Shown here: positions 6,846-13,890 of the stretch, piece by piece
How positions within the stretch are numbered: the first letter of the stretch is position 1
How the letters are laid out: each line of letters opens with the position of its first letter
IMG/VR virus record: IMGVR_UViG_3300025120_000323
Location: 1 to 30,324 of that record
Source of the DNA: a virus
DNA: 30,324 nucleotides
Reading direction: 5' to 3' (one strand)
Position numbers and translations under genes: made by a program
Notes under the pieces: model-generated
Databases searched by the model: none
What the model saw: only the letters and a program-made list of their open reading frames with translations
What the model was told of the DNA's origin: nothing

Positions 6846-7110
6846 CAACTCTACGTATGAATATGGTTCAGATACTACTGTTCATCGCGCATGTATACAC
6901 AGTGATAGCAATACGATTGAAATATCATGTTTAGGCATGGATTGTGTTGACTCGCCAGACAATGGTGTGTACGATTCTATGGACAAATTACCTGATTGGA
7001 TACAAGATAGGTTAGCGGTGTTGCTTTTATGTGACCCAACTCCCCCGACTAAAGAAGTAAATGGTATAGGGAGAAGGATAGACGCTAGTGTTTTTTGGAT
7101 ACATAAATAA
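6832..7110 (+). CDS. Small acidic hypothetical protein, 92 aa
   Basis: I chose the ATG at 6832, which overlaps the preceding gene by 14 bases and has GAAGG about nine bases upstream. A GTG at 6811 or 6817 would add 5-7 residues. The product is acidic (DNSTYEYGSD, CVDSPDNGVYDSMD) with four cysteines and a hydrophobic LAVLLLC segment too short to span a membrane. No family is recognised. Confidence 0.5.
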   Translation: MLHSDNSTYEYGSDTTVHRACIHSDSNTIEISCLGMDCVDSPDNGVYDSMDKLPDWIQDRLAVLLLCDPTPPTKEVNGIGRRIDASVFWIHK

Positions 7111-7123
7111 GAGAGGGTTAATT

Positions 7124-7303
7124 ATGTTAGAAGAAATAATAAATATAGTGTTCGGTATATTACTTTTAGGTGTGTTAGGTATTCTCTGTCAAGGTGCTAT
7201 GCTCATAGTGAATGACAGAGAACGAGAATTTTGGAAACGTAGACGAAGAGGTACATGTGATGGCAATGACTCCCGAAGCGAAAGTGAAGAGGAAGGTAGT
7301 TAA
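7124..7303 (+). CDS. Small membrane-anchored protein, 59 aa
   Basis: The ATG at 7124 has GAGAGG eight bases upstream. One clear membrane segment (about residues 5-27: IINIVFGILLLGVLGILCQGAML) is followed by a charged tail with a KRRRRG cluster and a Ser/Glu end. The positive cluster just after the helix predicts an outside N-terminus and cytoplasmic tail. It overlaps the following nuclease gene by about 44 bases in another frame. It could be a small early membrane protein or a spanin-like or holin-like peptide, but nothing in the context supports lysis. Confidence 0.55.
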   Translation: MLEEIINIVFGILLLGVLGILCQGAMLIVNDREREFWKRRRRGTCDGNDSRSESEEEGS

Positions 7304-7610
7304 TCACCTTAAAAGCATGGGGGCATACTACTTTTTCCCTGCTACTGGTGGTTATGGTAAGAGTGGCGTACCTGACATAGTTGGGTGCTATGGTGGCTCG
7401 TTCTTTGGTATTGAATGTAAAGCAGGAAAGAACAAGGCTACCGCACTACAACTAAAGAACTTAGTGGAGATAGCAAGAGCAGGGGGTGTCGTCGCTATAA
7501 TAAACGAAGAGAACGTGCACACTGTGCCGGACATACTTGTAGGTGGGGAACTGGTCTCAAATGGTAGCGATTGGGAGCAGTTAGAGTTTGATTTTGGTGG
7601 TGTACAGTGA
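7260..7610 (+). CDS. VRR-NUC domain nuclease, 116 aa
   Basis: PD-(D/E)XK-superfamily nuclease of the VRR-NUC type (virus-type replication-repair nuclease), probably acting on branched replication or recombination intermediates. Visible motifs: KSGVPDIVG with the first catalytic Asp (residue 39), GIECKAG giving the E-x-K pair (Glu52, Lys54) and a following Gln (64) in TALQLKN. The length is normal for stand-alone phage VRR-NUC proteins. I chose the ATG at 7260 because AGAGG precedes it at suitable distance; an ATG at 7266 is also possible. It lies just upstream of other DNA-processing genes and the polymerase, which suits a role in replication or repair. Confidence 0.8.
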   Translation: MAMTPEAKVKRKVVNHLKSMGAYYFFPATGGYGKSGVPDIVGCYGGSFFGIECKAGKNKATALQLKNLVEIARAGGVVAIINEENVHTVPDILVGGELVSNGSDWEQLEFDFGGVQ

Positions 7611-7783
7611 AAGAGACAGACAAAAATCTTAGCACTACCATCCTAGAACCTACAAACAACTTTATAGTTGGTATAAAAACTGAAAGTATAGAGCTGAACT
7701 TTAAGAAAGACTACTCTTTAAGGGACGTACGTACCACGCAAGATTTTTTGCGTGTGTTAAAAGAACTACATGTGGAGGGGTAA
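7607..7783 (+). CDS. Small hypothetical protein, 58 aa (GTG start)
   Basis: A GTGA junction couples this frame to the VRR-NUC gene. The product (MKETDKNLSTTILEPTN, later KKDYSLRDVRTTQDFLRVLKELH) ends in a probable amphipathic helix and is close to neutral in charge. The stop lies a few bases before the ATG of the GIY-YIG gene, whose Shine-Dalgarno (GGAGGGG) is inside this frame. No family is recognised. The gene call rests on tight packing and frame. Confidence 0.5.
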   Translation: MKETDKNLSTTILEPTNNFIVGIKTESIELNFKKDYSLRDVRTTQDFLRVLKELHVEG

Positions 7784-7786
7784 TGT

Positions 7787-8401
7787 ATGGCACACAGTAA
7801 AAAGACTATCGAAAACATCAGGCGTAGACAACTAGCACTGGCCGACCTTGCTTGTGCTGGTCTGCCGTCTGGGGCTACGGCAATAGAGTATATTGAGGAG
7901 AGAATGAAAAAAATTAACGACCCATTTTACTACGACCATAACGCAGTGTCCGAAGAAATAATTAGACAACACAGAGCTACGCACAAGTTAGAGTTGCATG
8001 ACGCTAGTCACAGGCTAACAGGTAAACGTCTTTTACTAGAGCAAGAAGTGGTACTGGGGGCTAGAAAACCAGAGCATAAGGTAGGTGTTTATTTTCTAGT
8101 GCGGGGTAACTCAGTAGTATACGTAGGGCAATCTGTAAACATATTACGGAGGGTAGAGGAGCACCGAAGGACTAAGGCTTTTGATTCTTTCGCATACATA
8201 ATCTGTGACAAGTCTGAACTAAACATCTTAGAGAGCCTATACATGCTGTCTTTTAGAGGCAACAAGGATGAATACTGTTGGCAACCTCCCTTATCACATA
8301 AAAAACTAGTGTATTTAGGTACAGAGGTAGTTGAAAGTGAGGTACGTTCTGCGCCCAAAAAGGAGAAGACAGAAAATGGACTTAATAACAGTAGACTTTG
8401 A
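7787..8401 (+). CDS. GIY-YIG domain protein, 204 aa
   Basis: The central segment has the GIY-YIG signature: GVYFL (residues 100-104) and VVYVGQS (110-116). Arg121/122 and His126 in the following helix and Glu149 in ILESLYML provide the expected catalytic Arg, His and metal-binding Glu. The N-terminal 95 residues are basic and helical, with several His (HRATHKLELHDASHR), and may be a DNA-binding or adaptor region. It lies inside the replication block and overlaps the polymerase gene by 26 bases. It may be a structure-specific nuclease or a homing-type nuclease; the missing intron context favours the former. AGGGG precedes the ATG. Confidence 0.75.
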   Translation: MAHSKKTIENIRRRQLALADLACAGLPSGATAIEYIEERMKKINDPFYYDHNAVSEEIIRQHRATHKLELHDASHRLTGKRLLLEQEVVLGARKPEHKVGVYFLVRGNSVVYVGQSVNILRRVEEHRRTKAFDSFAYIICDKSELNILESLYMLSFRGNKDEYCWQPPLSHKKLVYLGTEVVESEVRSAPKKEKTENGLNNSRL

Positions 8402-10217
8402 AACTTATTATGATAAAGAATACTCATTACGAAAAATGACAACAGAATCCTACGTACGCGACCCTCGATTTGAGGTAGTGGGTGTAGGAGTAAAAGTAAA
8501 CAACGGAAATACGGAGTGGGCTAGTGGATCACATGAAGAACTTGAGCGGTACTTACACACTTTTAATTGGGCGGATAGTGTCTTACTCGCTCACAACACT
8601 ATGTTTGATGGTGCCATTCTTAATTGGCGTTTCGATGTTCATCCTCGCCGCTATACCGATACTCTTTGCATTGCCCGTGCTTTACATGGGGTCGAAGTTG
8701 GGGGCAGTCTCCATGCGTTATCTCAAAGGTATGACATTGGATCTAAGGGAACAGAAGTACTCGAAGCTATCGGAAAAAGACGTGACTCCTTCTCAGAAGA
8801 AGAGTTAGATAGGTACGGTGATTACTGCGTTAATGATGTAGAGCTTACCTACAAACTGTTTAAGATAATGGGTAAGAATTTTCCTAGACAGGAACTTAGA
8901 ATTATTGATGCTACGTTACGCATGTTCATCGAACCTATGCTAGACCTAGACTTGGGGCTGTTAGAACAACATCTTGAAAGTATCAAGGCAGTTAAGGATG
9001 ACCTGATAACTTCTTGTGGTGTAGATAAGTCAGAGTTGATGAGCAATCCTAAGTTCGCTGAGTTGCTTGAAGGCTTGGATGTAGCTCCTCCTATGAAGAT
9101 AAGTCCTACTACAGGTAAGAGTACATTCGCCTTTGCCAAGTCAGATGATGGGTTCAAACAACTACTTGACCATCCCAACTATAAAGTTCAAGCGTTAGCC
9201 AATGCACGATTAGGTAATAAAAGCACGTTGGAAGAGACTCGTACGCAAAGGTTTATAGATATATCTAAGCGAGGGTTACTACCTGTACCCGTACGTTATT
9301 ACGCCGCACACACTGGTAGATGGGGTGGAGATGATAAGATTAACTTACAGAACTTACCTAGTCGAGGACCACATGGTAAGAAGTTAAAGAAGAGTATAAT
9401 TGCTCCAGAAGGCTATACAATAGTGGATTGCGATTCGTCTCAGATCGAGGCTCGTGTGCTTGCATGGTTAGCAGGGCAAGACGATTTAGTATTAGCATTT
9501 GCAAACAAGGAAGATGTGTATATAAAGATGGCATCTATTATCTATGGTGTGCCTGAGGATAAGGTAACAGATGAACAAAGGTTTGTTGGTAAGACTACTA
9601 TACTTGGTGCAGGGTATGGTATGGGCGCATTGAGATTTACTGAACAGTTAAAAGGCATGGGAGTCCATATGGACATTGCCGAAGCACGTAGGGTAATAAA
9701 AACATACCGTGAAGCTAATTGGAAGATAAACGTGTTATGGCGTGATTGTCAGAATATGCTGGTAGAACTAGCACGTAGTAGGTCAATAGCCTTTGGAACT
9801 AATGATATAATAAAACCTGTAGTAACAGACCACTTTGTTGGAATAAGATTACCTTCTGGACTTATTATGAAGTATGGCGATTTACGGTGGCAACGTAACG
9901 ATAAAGGTGTAGAATTTAGTTATAAGACAAGGCGAGGTCGAACTAGGATATACGGTGGCAAGGTAGTAGAGAATGTATGTCAAGGTATAGCTAGGTGTGT
10001 TATCGCTGAACAGATGTTAGCCATTGCTAAGAAGTACCGCCCCGTCTTGACAGTACATGACTCGATAGCGTGTTGTGTACCAGTAGAAGAAGCAACAGAA
10101 GCGCAAACATATATTGAGGCGTGTATGCGTAAAACCCCTACTTGGGCAGAAGGGCTACCTTTAGATTGTGAGTCTGGTGTAGCTAAAGCCTATGGAGATT
10201 GTGACCCTGATGAGTAA
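8376..10217 (+). CDS. polA: Family A DNA polymerase with 3'-5' exonuclease, 613 aa
   Basis: Replicative phage polymerase. The N-terminal DnaQ-like proofreading domain has Exo I DFE (Asp7, Glu9), Exo II HNTMFD (Asn74, Asp78) and Exo III YCVND (Tyr150, Asp154). The C-terminal polymerase domain has TGRW (313-316), motif A DSSQIEAR (353-360), motif B QRFVGKTTILGAGYG (401-415) and motif C HDS (561-563). Position 410, aligned to E. coli Phe762, is Leu. Motif C has Ser where Glu is usual. There is no 5'-3' exonuclease domain, which is normal for phages. The ATG at 8376 is set by AAGGAG 10 bases upstream; upstream in-frame TTG codons would run far into the GIY-YIG gene. It is the core of the replication block. 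Confidence 0.95.
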   Translation: MDLITVDFETYYDKEYSLRKMTTESYVRDPRFEVVGVGVKVNNGNTEWASGSHEELERYLHTFNWADSVLLAHNTMFDGAILNWRFDVHPRRYTDTLCIARALHGVEVGGSLHALSQRYDIGSKGTEVLEAIGKRRDSFSEEELDRYGDYCVNDVELTYKLFKIMGKNFPRQELRIIDATLRMFIEPMLDLDLGLLEQHLESIKAVKDDLITSCGVDKSELMSNPKFAELLEGLDVAPPMKISPTTGKSTFAFAKSDDGFKQLLDHPNYKVQALANARLGNKSTLEETRTQRFIDISKRGLLPVPVRYYAAHTGRWGGDDKINLQNLPSRGPHGKKLKKSIIAPEGYTIVDCDSSQIEARVLAWLAGQDDLVLAFANKEDVYIKMASIIYGVPEDKVTDEQRFVGKTTILGAGYGMGALRFTEQLKGMGVHMDIAEARRVIKTYREANWKINVLWRDCQNMLVELARSRSIAFGTNDIIKPVVTDHFVGIRLPSGLIMKYGDLRWQRNDKGVEFSYKTRRGRTRIYGGKVVENVCQGIARCVIAEQMLAIAKKYRPVLTVHDSIACCVPVEEATEAQTYIEACMRKTPTWAEGLPLDCESGVAKAYGDCDPDE

Positions 10218-10470
10218 TGTTATTAACATAGATAGAACCCCTTACATACAGGATGACTACGATAAAGATGGTGTAGTTACCAAGATACTTATAGCACAAA
10301 GCGATGATGGTGAATATGCGCTAGTGTTTGAACAGTCTAGGGTCTTAGACGGTGAAGAGGTTGACACACAGGAAATTGTCATACCCTATGAAAACCTGAT
10401 GGAATCTTTACCTAATATAATTAGTGCTACTAAAGAAGTATTGAGGCTTGTAGAGGAAGATAAGGAGTGA
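10210..10470 (+). CDS. Small acidic hypothetical protein, 86 aa
   Basis: The ATG at 10210 overlaps the polymerase end by eight bases. An earlier in-frame ATG at 10192 is possible. The product is acidic (DDYDKDG, VLDGEEVDTQ, VEEDKE) with alternating hydrophobics suggesting beta strands and a C-terminal helix. Position between polymerase and RecB-like nuclease suggests a small accessory replication protein, but no motif supports a specific role. It overlaps the next start as GTGA. Confidence 0.6.
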   Translation: MSNVINIDRTPYIQDDYDKDGVVTKILIAQSDDGEYALVFEQSRVLDGEEVDTQEIVIPYENLMESLPNIISATKEVLRLVEEDKE

Positions 10471-11138
10471 GCATTGCGCCGTGGTCGTTCTCAAAGATTA
10501 AATCTTTTGAACAGTGCCCTAAGAAGTTTTATCATCTAAAGATATTAAAGGATTATAAAGAGCCTGAGACTGAGGCGATGTACTATGGAACGGCGTTTCA
10601 CTTAGCCGCCGAAGAATATATACGTGATGGTACACCACTCCCTGAGAAGTTTATGTATGGTAAAGCAGTACTTGATTCTCTTGCCGCCAAAAAAGGTGAT
10701 AAGCTATGTGAGTTGAAGATGGGGCTTACAGAAAATTTAGAACCCTGCGGGTTCTTTGATGATAATGTATGGTGGAGAGGCATAGCAGATTTAGTTATAT
10801 TAAACGAAGAAGATAAGGTAGCATGGGCTATAGATTATAAGACAAGTAAGAACACTAGGTATGCAGATAAAGGTCAGTTAGAATTAATGGCTATGGCATT
10901 GTTTAAACATTTTCCTAATATAGAGACAGTGCGTGGTGGCTTAGTATTTGTAGTGTGTGATGAGTTAGTTAAAGAAGAGTATGAACATACAGTTGCATCG
11001 AGCCTGTGGACTAAGTGGCTAACCGATTATAGTCGTATGGAGAAAGCGCAAGAAAAGAATGTGTGGAATGCAAACCAAAGTGGCCTGTGTAAACGTCACT
11101 GTGTGGTGACTGAGTGTGTATATAACGGGAGGAACTAA
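10467..11138 (+). CDS. RecB/Cas4-like PD-(D/E)XK nuclease, 223 aa
   Basis: Exonuclease-type domain of the RecB/PDDEXK_1 family, probably for recombination or end processing. Landmarks: WSFSKIKSFEQCPKKF at the N-terminus, GTAFHLAAEEY with His45, GIADLVI with Asp108, AIDYKTSK with Asp123 and Lys125, and GQLELMA with Gln137. Cys17 and three C-terminal cysteines (208, 212, 217) are arranged like the ligands of the iron-sulfur cluster in Cas4 and AddB nucleases. The start is taken as the GTG of a GTGA junction. AAGGAG directly abuts it, which is unusually close, so translational coupling is likely. No cas1 or CRISPR array is present, so adaptation is not implied. Confidence 0.85.
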   Translation: MSIAPWSFSKIKSFEQCPKKFYHLKILKDYKEPETEAMYYGTAFHLAAEEYIRDGTPLPEKFMYGKAVLDSLAAKKGDKLCELKMGLTENLEPCGFFDDNVWWRGIADLVILNEEDKVAWAIDYKTSKNTRYADKGQLELMAMALFKHFPNIETVRGGLVFVVCDELVKEEYEHTVASSLWTKWLTDYSRMEKAQEKNVWNANQSGLCKRHCVVTECVYNGRN

Positions 11139-11407
11139 TGCCGTACAAAAATAAAGCAGATCGCAAGAAACAAACCAATGCTCCTAAAGGTAGTAAAGAG
11201 CATAAAGCTCGTATGGAAAGACAACGAGCTAGGCGTAAGATGGATAGGAAAGGTAAAGATGCTAACAAAAATGGTAAAGCTGATAAGCGTGAAGGTAAAG
11301 ATGTCAGTCATAAGAAAGCATTGAGTAAAGGTGGTAGTAACAAAGACGGTGTTAAAGTAGAAAGTAGATCAGCTAATAGAAGTCGTAACTACAAAAAGAA
11401 AAAATAG
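11138..11407 (+). CDS. Lys-rich basic protein with HNH-like C-terminus, 89 aa
   Basis: Strongly basic, full of Lys/Arg, with almost no hydrophobic core. The C-terminal part, DVSHKKALSKGGSNKDGVKVESRSANRSR (split: DVSHKKALSKGG at about 57-68, then SNKDGVKVE and SRSANRSR), resembles the HNH pattern D-H-x-x-P-x-S-x-G-G-x-x-x-x-N-x-x, ending in Asn. It lacks the usual zinc cysteines. It may be a minimal or degenerate HNH-type DNA-binding protein; activity is doubtful. GGGAGG precedes the ATG, which overlaps the preceding stop (TAATG). It is the last gene before the 231-bp intergenic leader of the SNF2 helicase. Confidence 0.6.
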   Translation: MPYKNKADRKKQTNAPKGSKEHKARMERQRARRKMDRKGKDANKNGKADKREGKDVSHKKALSKGGSNKDGVKVESRSANRSRNYKKKK

Positions 11408-11638
11408 TTTTTCGTGTGGACGCTTACCTAGATGCGTCAATAAATAGTTTGAGGCGACCTTCCCCCCTTAGGTTGTTTTGGAGTTTATATATTCCCTCCT
11501 TTAACTCAACAAAATCAGGTAGCTTGAGGCAATATGACCTTTCATACCGACCTAGCCCTATCGGGAAGCGAAGCAGGGCTACTAACTTTTTGTGTGACGT
11601 GGACACCCACTTCATGCTTTTTCGCATCGGAGAAATAA
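11408..11638 (+). ncRNA. Candidate structured leader or small RNA
   Basis: 231 bp without a convincing gene in an otherwise gapless operon. Several potential stems can be drawn: GACGC/GCGTC (11419-11423 with 11434-11438), CGACCT/AGGTTG around 11454-11475, TAGCCCT/AGGGCTA (11553-11559 with 11575-11581), GTGG/CCAC and ATGC/GCAT just before the helicase ribosome site (GGAGA). A TTGAGGC...GACCTT pattern occurs twice, near 11450 and 11524. This may be a regulatory 5' leader, a processing site or a phage small RNA. Short frames on both strands cross it but show no family features. Confidence 0.3.
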
Positions 11639-13174
11639 ATGAAGATACTAGACAACAAGGCGCTATTATTAAGATTACGTAGGCCAAAACAAGTTACTAC
11701 AGTAATACCTAAGAGTAAAGAATTAGAAAATAATAAGGTATTAGTTAATTGGGGTATAGAAGAGGCTCATGTACTTAGAAACCTAAACATAAAAGCGCCA
11801 TCTCCTATAGAAGGTACGTACCAATGGACGGGGCAGTACGCACCATTTGACCATCAAAAAACAACATCCTCATTCTTAACACTTAACCGAAAGTCTTTCT
11901 GCTTTAATGAGCAGGGTACAGGCAAGACAGCTAGTGCTATATGGGCATCTGATTTCTTGTTAGATAAAGGGTTAATAAATAGAGTGTTAGTTATATGCCC
12001 ATTGTCAATTATGGATTCAGCATGGCGCAATGATTTGTTTACATTTGCCATGCACCGTACGGTAGACGTAGCCTATGGGTCTGCTAAAAAACGTGAGGAT
12101 ATTATAAACAACGGTTCTGAATACGTGATAATAAATTATGACGGGTTAGCTATTGTAGAGAAGACTATAGCGAATGGAGGCTTTGACTTAATAATAGTAG
12201 ACGAAGCTACTCACTATAAGAACCCGCAGACAAATAGATGGAAAACGCTTAACAGAATTATAAATCCTAATACTTGGTTGTGGATGATGACAGGTACCCC
12301 TGCGGCACAAAGCCCTATAGATGCTTACGGTCTAGCTAAGTTAGTAAATCCTAATAGCGTACCTAGATTCTTAGGTTCATTCCGCGATCAAGTTATGCGT
12401 AAGGTTACAAACTTTAAGTGGGTTCCTAAAGAAACAGCTACCGAGACAGTACACAGGGTACTGCAACCTGCCATAAGGTTTACCAAAGAAGAATGTTTAG
12501 ACTTACCCCCTATGGTATATGTCAAGCGTCAAGTAGAAATGACTCGTCAGCAGAACAAATACTATAAAGAACTGAAGAGTAAGATGGTAATGCAAGCGGC
12601 AGGTGAACAAATATCAGCGGCAAATGCGGCGGTTAATATGAACAAGTTACTACAAATATCAGCAGGTGCAGTGTACACCGATAAAGGTGACGCATTAGAG
12701 TTTGATATTAAGCACCGATATAAGGTATTAAGAGAAGTAATAGATGAGTCTAGTAAAAAAGTATTAATATTTGTGCCCTTTAAACATGTCATAAACATAC
12801 TTACAGACAAGCTACGTAGTGAAGGTATATCAACAGAGGTCATACGTGGAGATGTATCAGCCCCAAAAAGAACAGACATATTTAAAAGATTTCAAGAACA
12901 AGACAACCCTAAAGTATTAGTCATACAACCGCAAGCCGCCGCACATGGAGTTACCTTAACAGCCGCAAACACAGTGGTATGGTGGGGTCCAACAAGTTCT
13001 TTAGAAACTTACGCTCAAGCTAATGCGCGTGTACACAGATCAGGACAAGATCACAAATGTACCGTTGTGCAGCTACAAGGGTCTCACGCAGAGAAACGTG
13101 TTTACTCATTATTAGATAACAGAATTGACGTACACACAAAAATGATTGACCTTTACAAAGAAATACTTGACTAA
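11639..13174 (+). CDS. SNF2-family (superfamily 2) helicase, 511 aa
   Basis: DNA-dependent ATPase/translocase. Motif I is EQGTGKT (residues 91-97), motif II DEAT (188-191), motif III TGTP (218-221), motif V GVTLTAANTVVWWGP and motif VI ARVHRSGQ (463-470). Both RecA-like lobes are present and the order matches phage SNF2-type helicases, including the HRSGQ variant of the final motif. The box is DEAT rather than the DEAH typical of SNF2. The role is likely fork remodelling or strand displacement during replication or recombination. GGAGA lies seven bases before the ATG. It is separated from its upstream neighbour by a 231-bp leader, so it may be regulated on its own. Confidence 0.9.
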   Translation: MKILDNKALLLRLRRPKQVTTVIPKSKELENNKVLVNWGIEEAHVLRNLNIKAPSPIEGTYQWTGQYAPFDHQKTTSSFLTLNRKSFCFNEQGTGKTASAIWASDFLLDKGLINRVLVICPLSIMDSAWRNDLFTFAMHRTVDVAYGSAKKREDIINNGSEYVIINYDGLAIVEKTIANGGFDLIIVDEATHYKNPQTNRWKTLNRIINPNTWLWMMTGTPAAQSPIDAYGLAKLVNPNSVPRFLGSFRDQVMRKVTNFKWVPKETATETVHRVLQPAIRFTKEECLDLPPMVYVKRQVEMTRQQNKYYKELKSKMVMQAAGEQISAANAAVNMNKLLQISAGAVYTDKGDALEFDIKHRYKVLREVIDESSKKVLIFVPFKHVINILTDKLRSEGISTEVIRGDVSAPKRTDIFKRFQEQDNPKVLVIQPQAAAHGVTLTAANTVVWWGPTSSLETYAQANARVHRSGQDHKCTVVQLQGSHAEKRVYSLLDNRIDVHTKMIDLYKEILD

Positions 13175-13185
13175 AGCAATAAACA

Positions 13186-13219
13186 CCATTAAAGTTAAAG
13201 TCTCGTCACTTAATGGAGG
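13186..13219 (+). promoter_or_regulatory. Hairpin overlapping a ribosome binding site
   Basis: CCATTAA (13186-13192) can pair with TTAATGG (13210-13216), and the last two bases of the stem belong to the GGAGG Shine-Dalgarno (13215-13219) of the next gene. The loop is 17 nt. This could modulate translation of the 135-aa gene relative to the helicase. It is a modest stem and may be fortuitous. Confidence 0.3.
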
Positions 13220-13225
13220 TAGTAA

Positions 13226-13633
13226 ATGAGCGAAGAGATTATAGATGAACCCAATGCAGAGAAGCTTACCGAGGTTTATCTTAAAATAAAGGCTAAACGT
13301 GCGGAGTTATCCGCATCATTTAAAGAAGAAGATGACGTACTAGTCAAGCAGTTGGATAAAGTAAAGAAAGCATTACTTACATACTGTGAAGAACAGGGAC
13401 TTGAAAGTGTTAGGACTTCAGCAGGGTTATTCTATAGATCTGTTAAGACTCGATACTGGACTAGTGATTGGCAATCTATGTATGAATTTGTTTTGAACAA
13501 TGAAGTGCCTGAGTTTTTTGATAAGAGATTGAACCAAGCTAATGTGCGGCAGTTCTTGGAAGATAACCCCGACCTTGTACCTAAAGGTCTTAATGTAGAC
13601 TCAGAATACGCGATAGCGGTGAGGAAAAAATAA
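13226..13633 (+). CDS. Conserved phage protein, Gam-like layout, 135 aa
   Basis: A charged N-terminal helix pair (EKLTEVYLKIKAKRAELSAS, then VLVKQLDKVKKALLTYCEEQ) precedes a compact C-terminal part with VRTSAGLFYRSVKTRYWTSDW, VRQFLEDNPDLVPKGLNVDSEYAI and a basic tail. I recall this TSAGTVYRSVKTRYW...NPDLxPxGLN pattern from many marine and Pseudomonas phage proteins of unknown function. The coiled-coil-then-globular layout recalls Gam-type proteins that guard DNA ends, but that is only an analogy. GGAGG precedes the ATG. It lies between helicase and HTH protein in the replication block. Confidence 0.65.
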   Translation: MSEEIIDEPNAEKLTEVYLKIKAKRAELSASFKEEDDVLVKQLDKVKKALLTYCEEQGLESVRTSAGLFYRSVKTRYWTSDWQSMYEFVLNNEVPEFFDKRLNQANVRQFLEDNPDLVPKGLNVDSEYAIAVRKK

Positions 13634-13890
13634 TGAGTGAACAATTTGTACCCATTGAGGAAGTGTCAAAGCATTTCTCAGTATCAGTATCAACCATTCG
13701 CGCTTGGATACGGCAACAGCATATACCTAAGAGTGCTTACCTGAAAGTTGGTAATACTTATCGGTTTAGAATTAGTGATGTCACTGATGCGCTGAAACCT
13801 AAAGAAGAGAGTATGGAGTTAGAAAGTTTTGATGCCTCAGAAAACACTGCGGAGTTAGTTACCGAAGCATTTGCAGATGAGGACATCTAG
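13633..13890 (+). CDS. Helix-turn-helix DNA-binding protein, 85 aa
   Basis: Residues about 6-50 form a MerR/excisionase-type helix-turn-helix: IEEVSKHFSVSVSTIRAWIR, then the wing QQHIPKSAYLKVGNTYRF and RISDV. An acidic tail (ELESFDASENTAELVTEAFADED) follows. This small wHTH class includes phage excisionases, Cox-like regulators and replication adaptors. With no integrase in view, a regulator or replication accessory role is as likely as excision. It might read the GTTATAAC or TGTTACA sites on the left, but nothing in the sequence proves it. The junctions are TAATG upstream and TAGTG downstream. Confidence 0.75.
   Translation: MSEQFVPIEEVSKHFSVSVSTIRAWIRQQHIPKSAYLKVGNTYRFRISDVTDALKPKEESMELESFDASENTAELVTEAFADEDI

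Noticed and set aside
10467-11138. CRISPR-associated Cas4 belonging to an adaptation module
   Set aside because: No cas1, cas2 or CRISPR array is present. The context is phage replication genes.
11424-11687. 87-codon minus-strand and 88-codon plus-strand frames across the helicase leader
   Set aside because: Both run into the start of the helicase gene, lack convincing ribosome sites and have no family features. A structured leader seems more likely.
13633-13890. Definite excisionase implying a prophage
   Set aside because: The HTH type fits excisionases, but no integrase or attachment site is seen in this window, so only a general DNA-binding call is supported.
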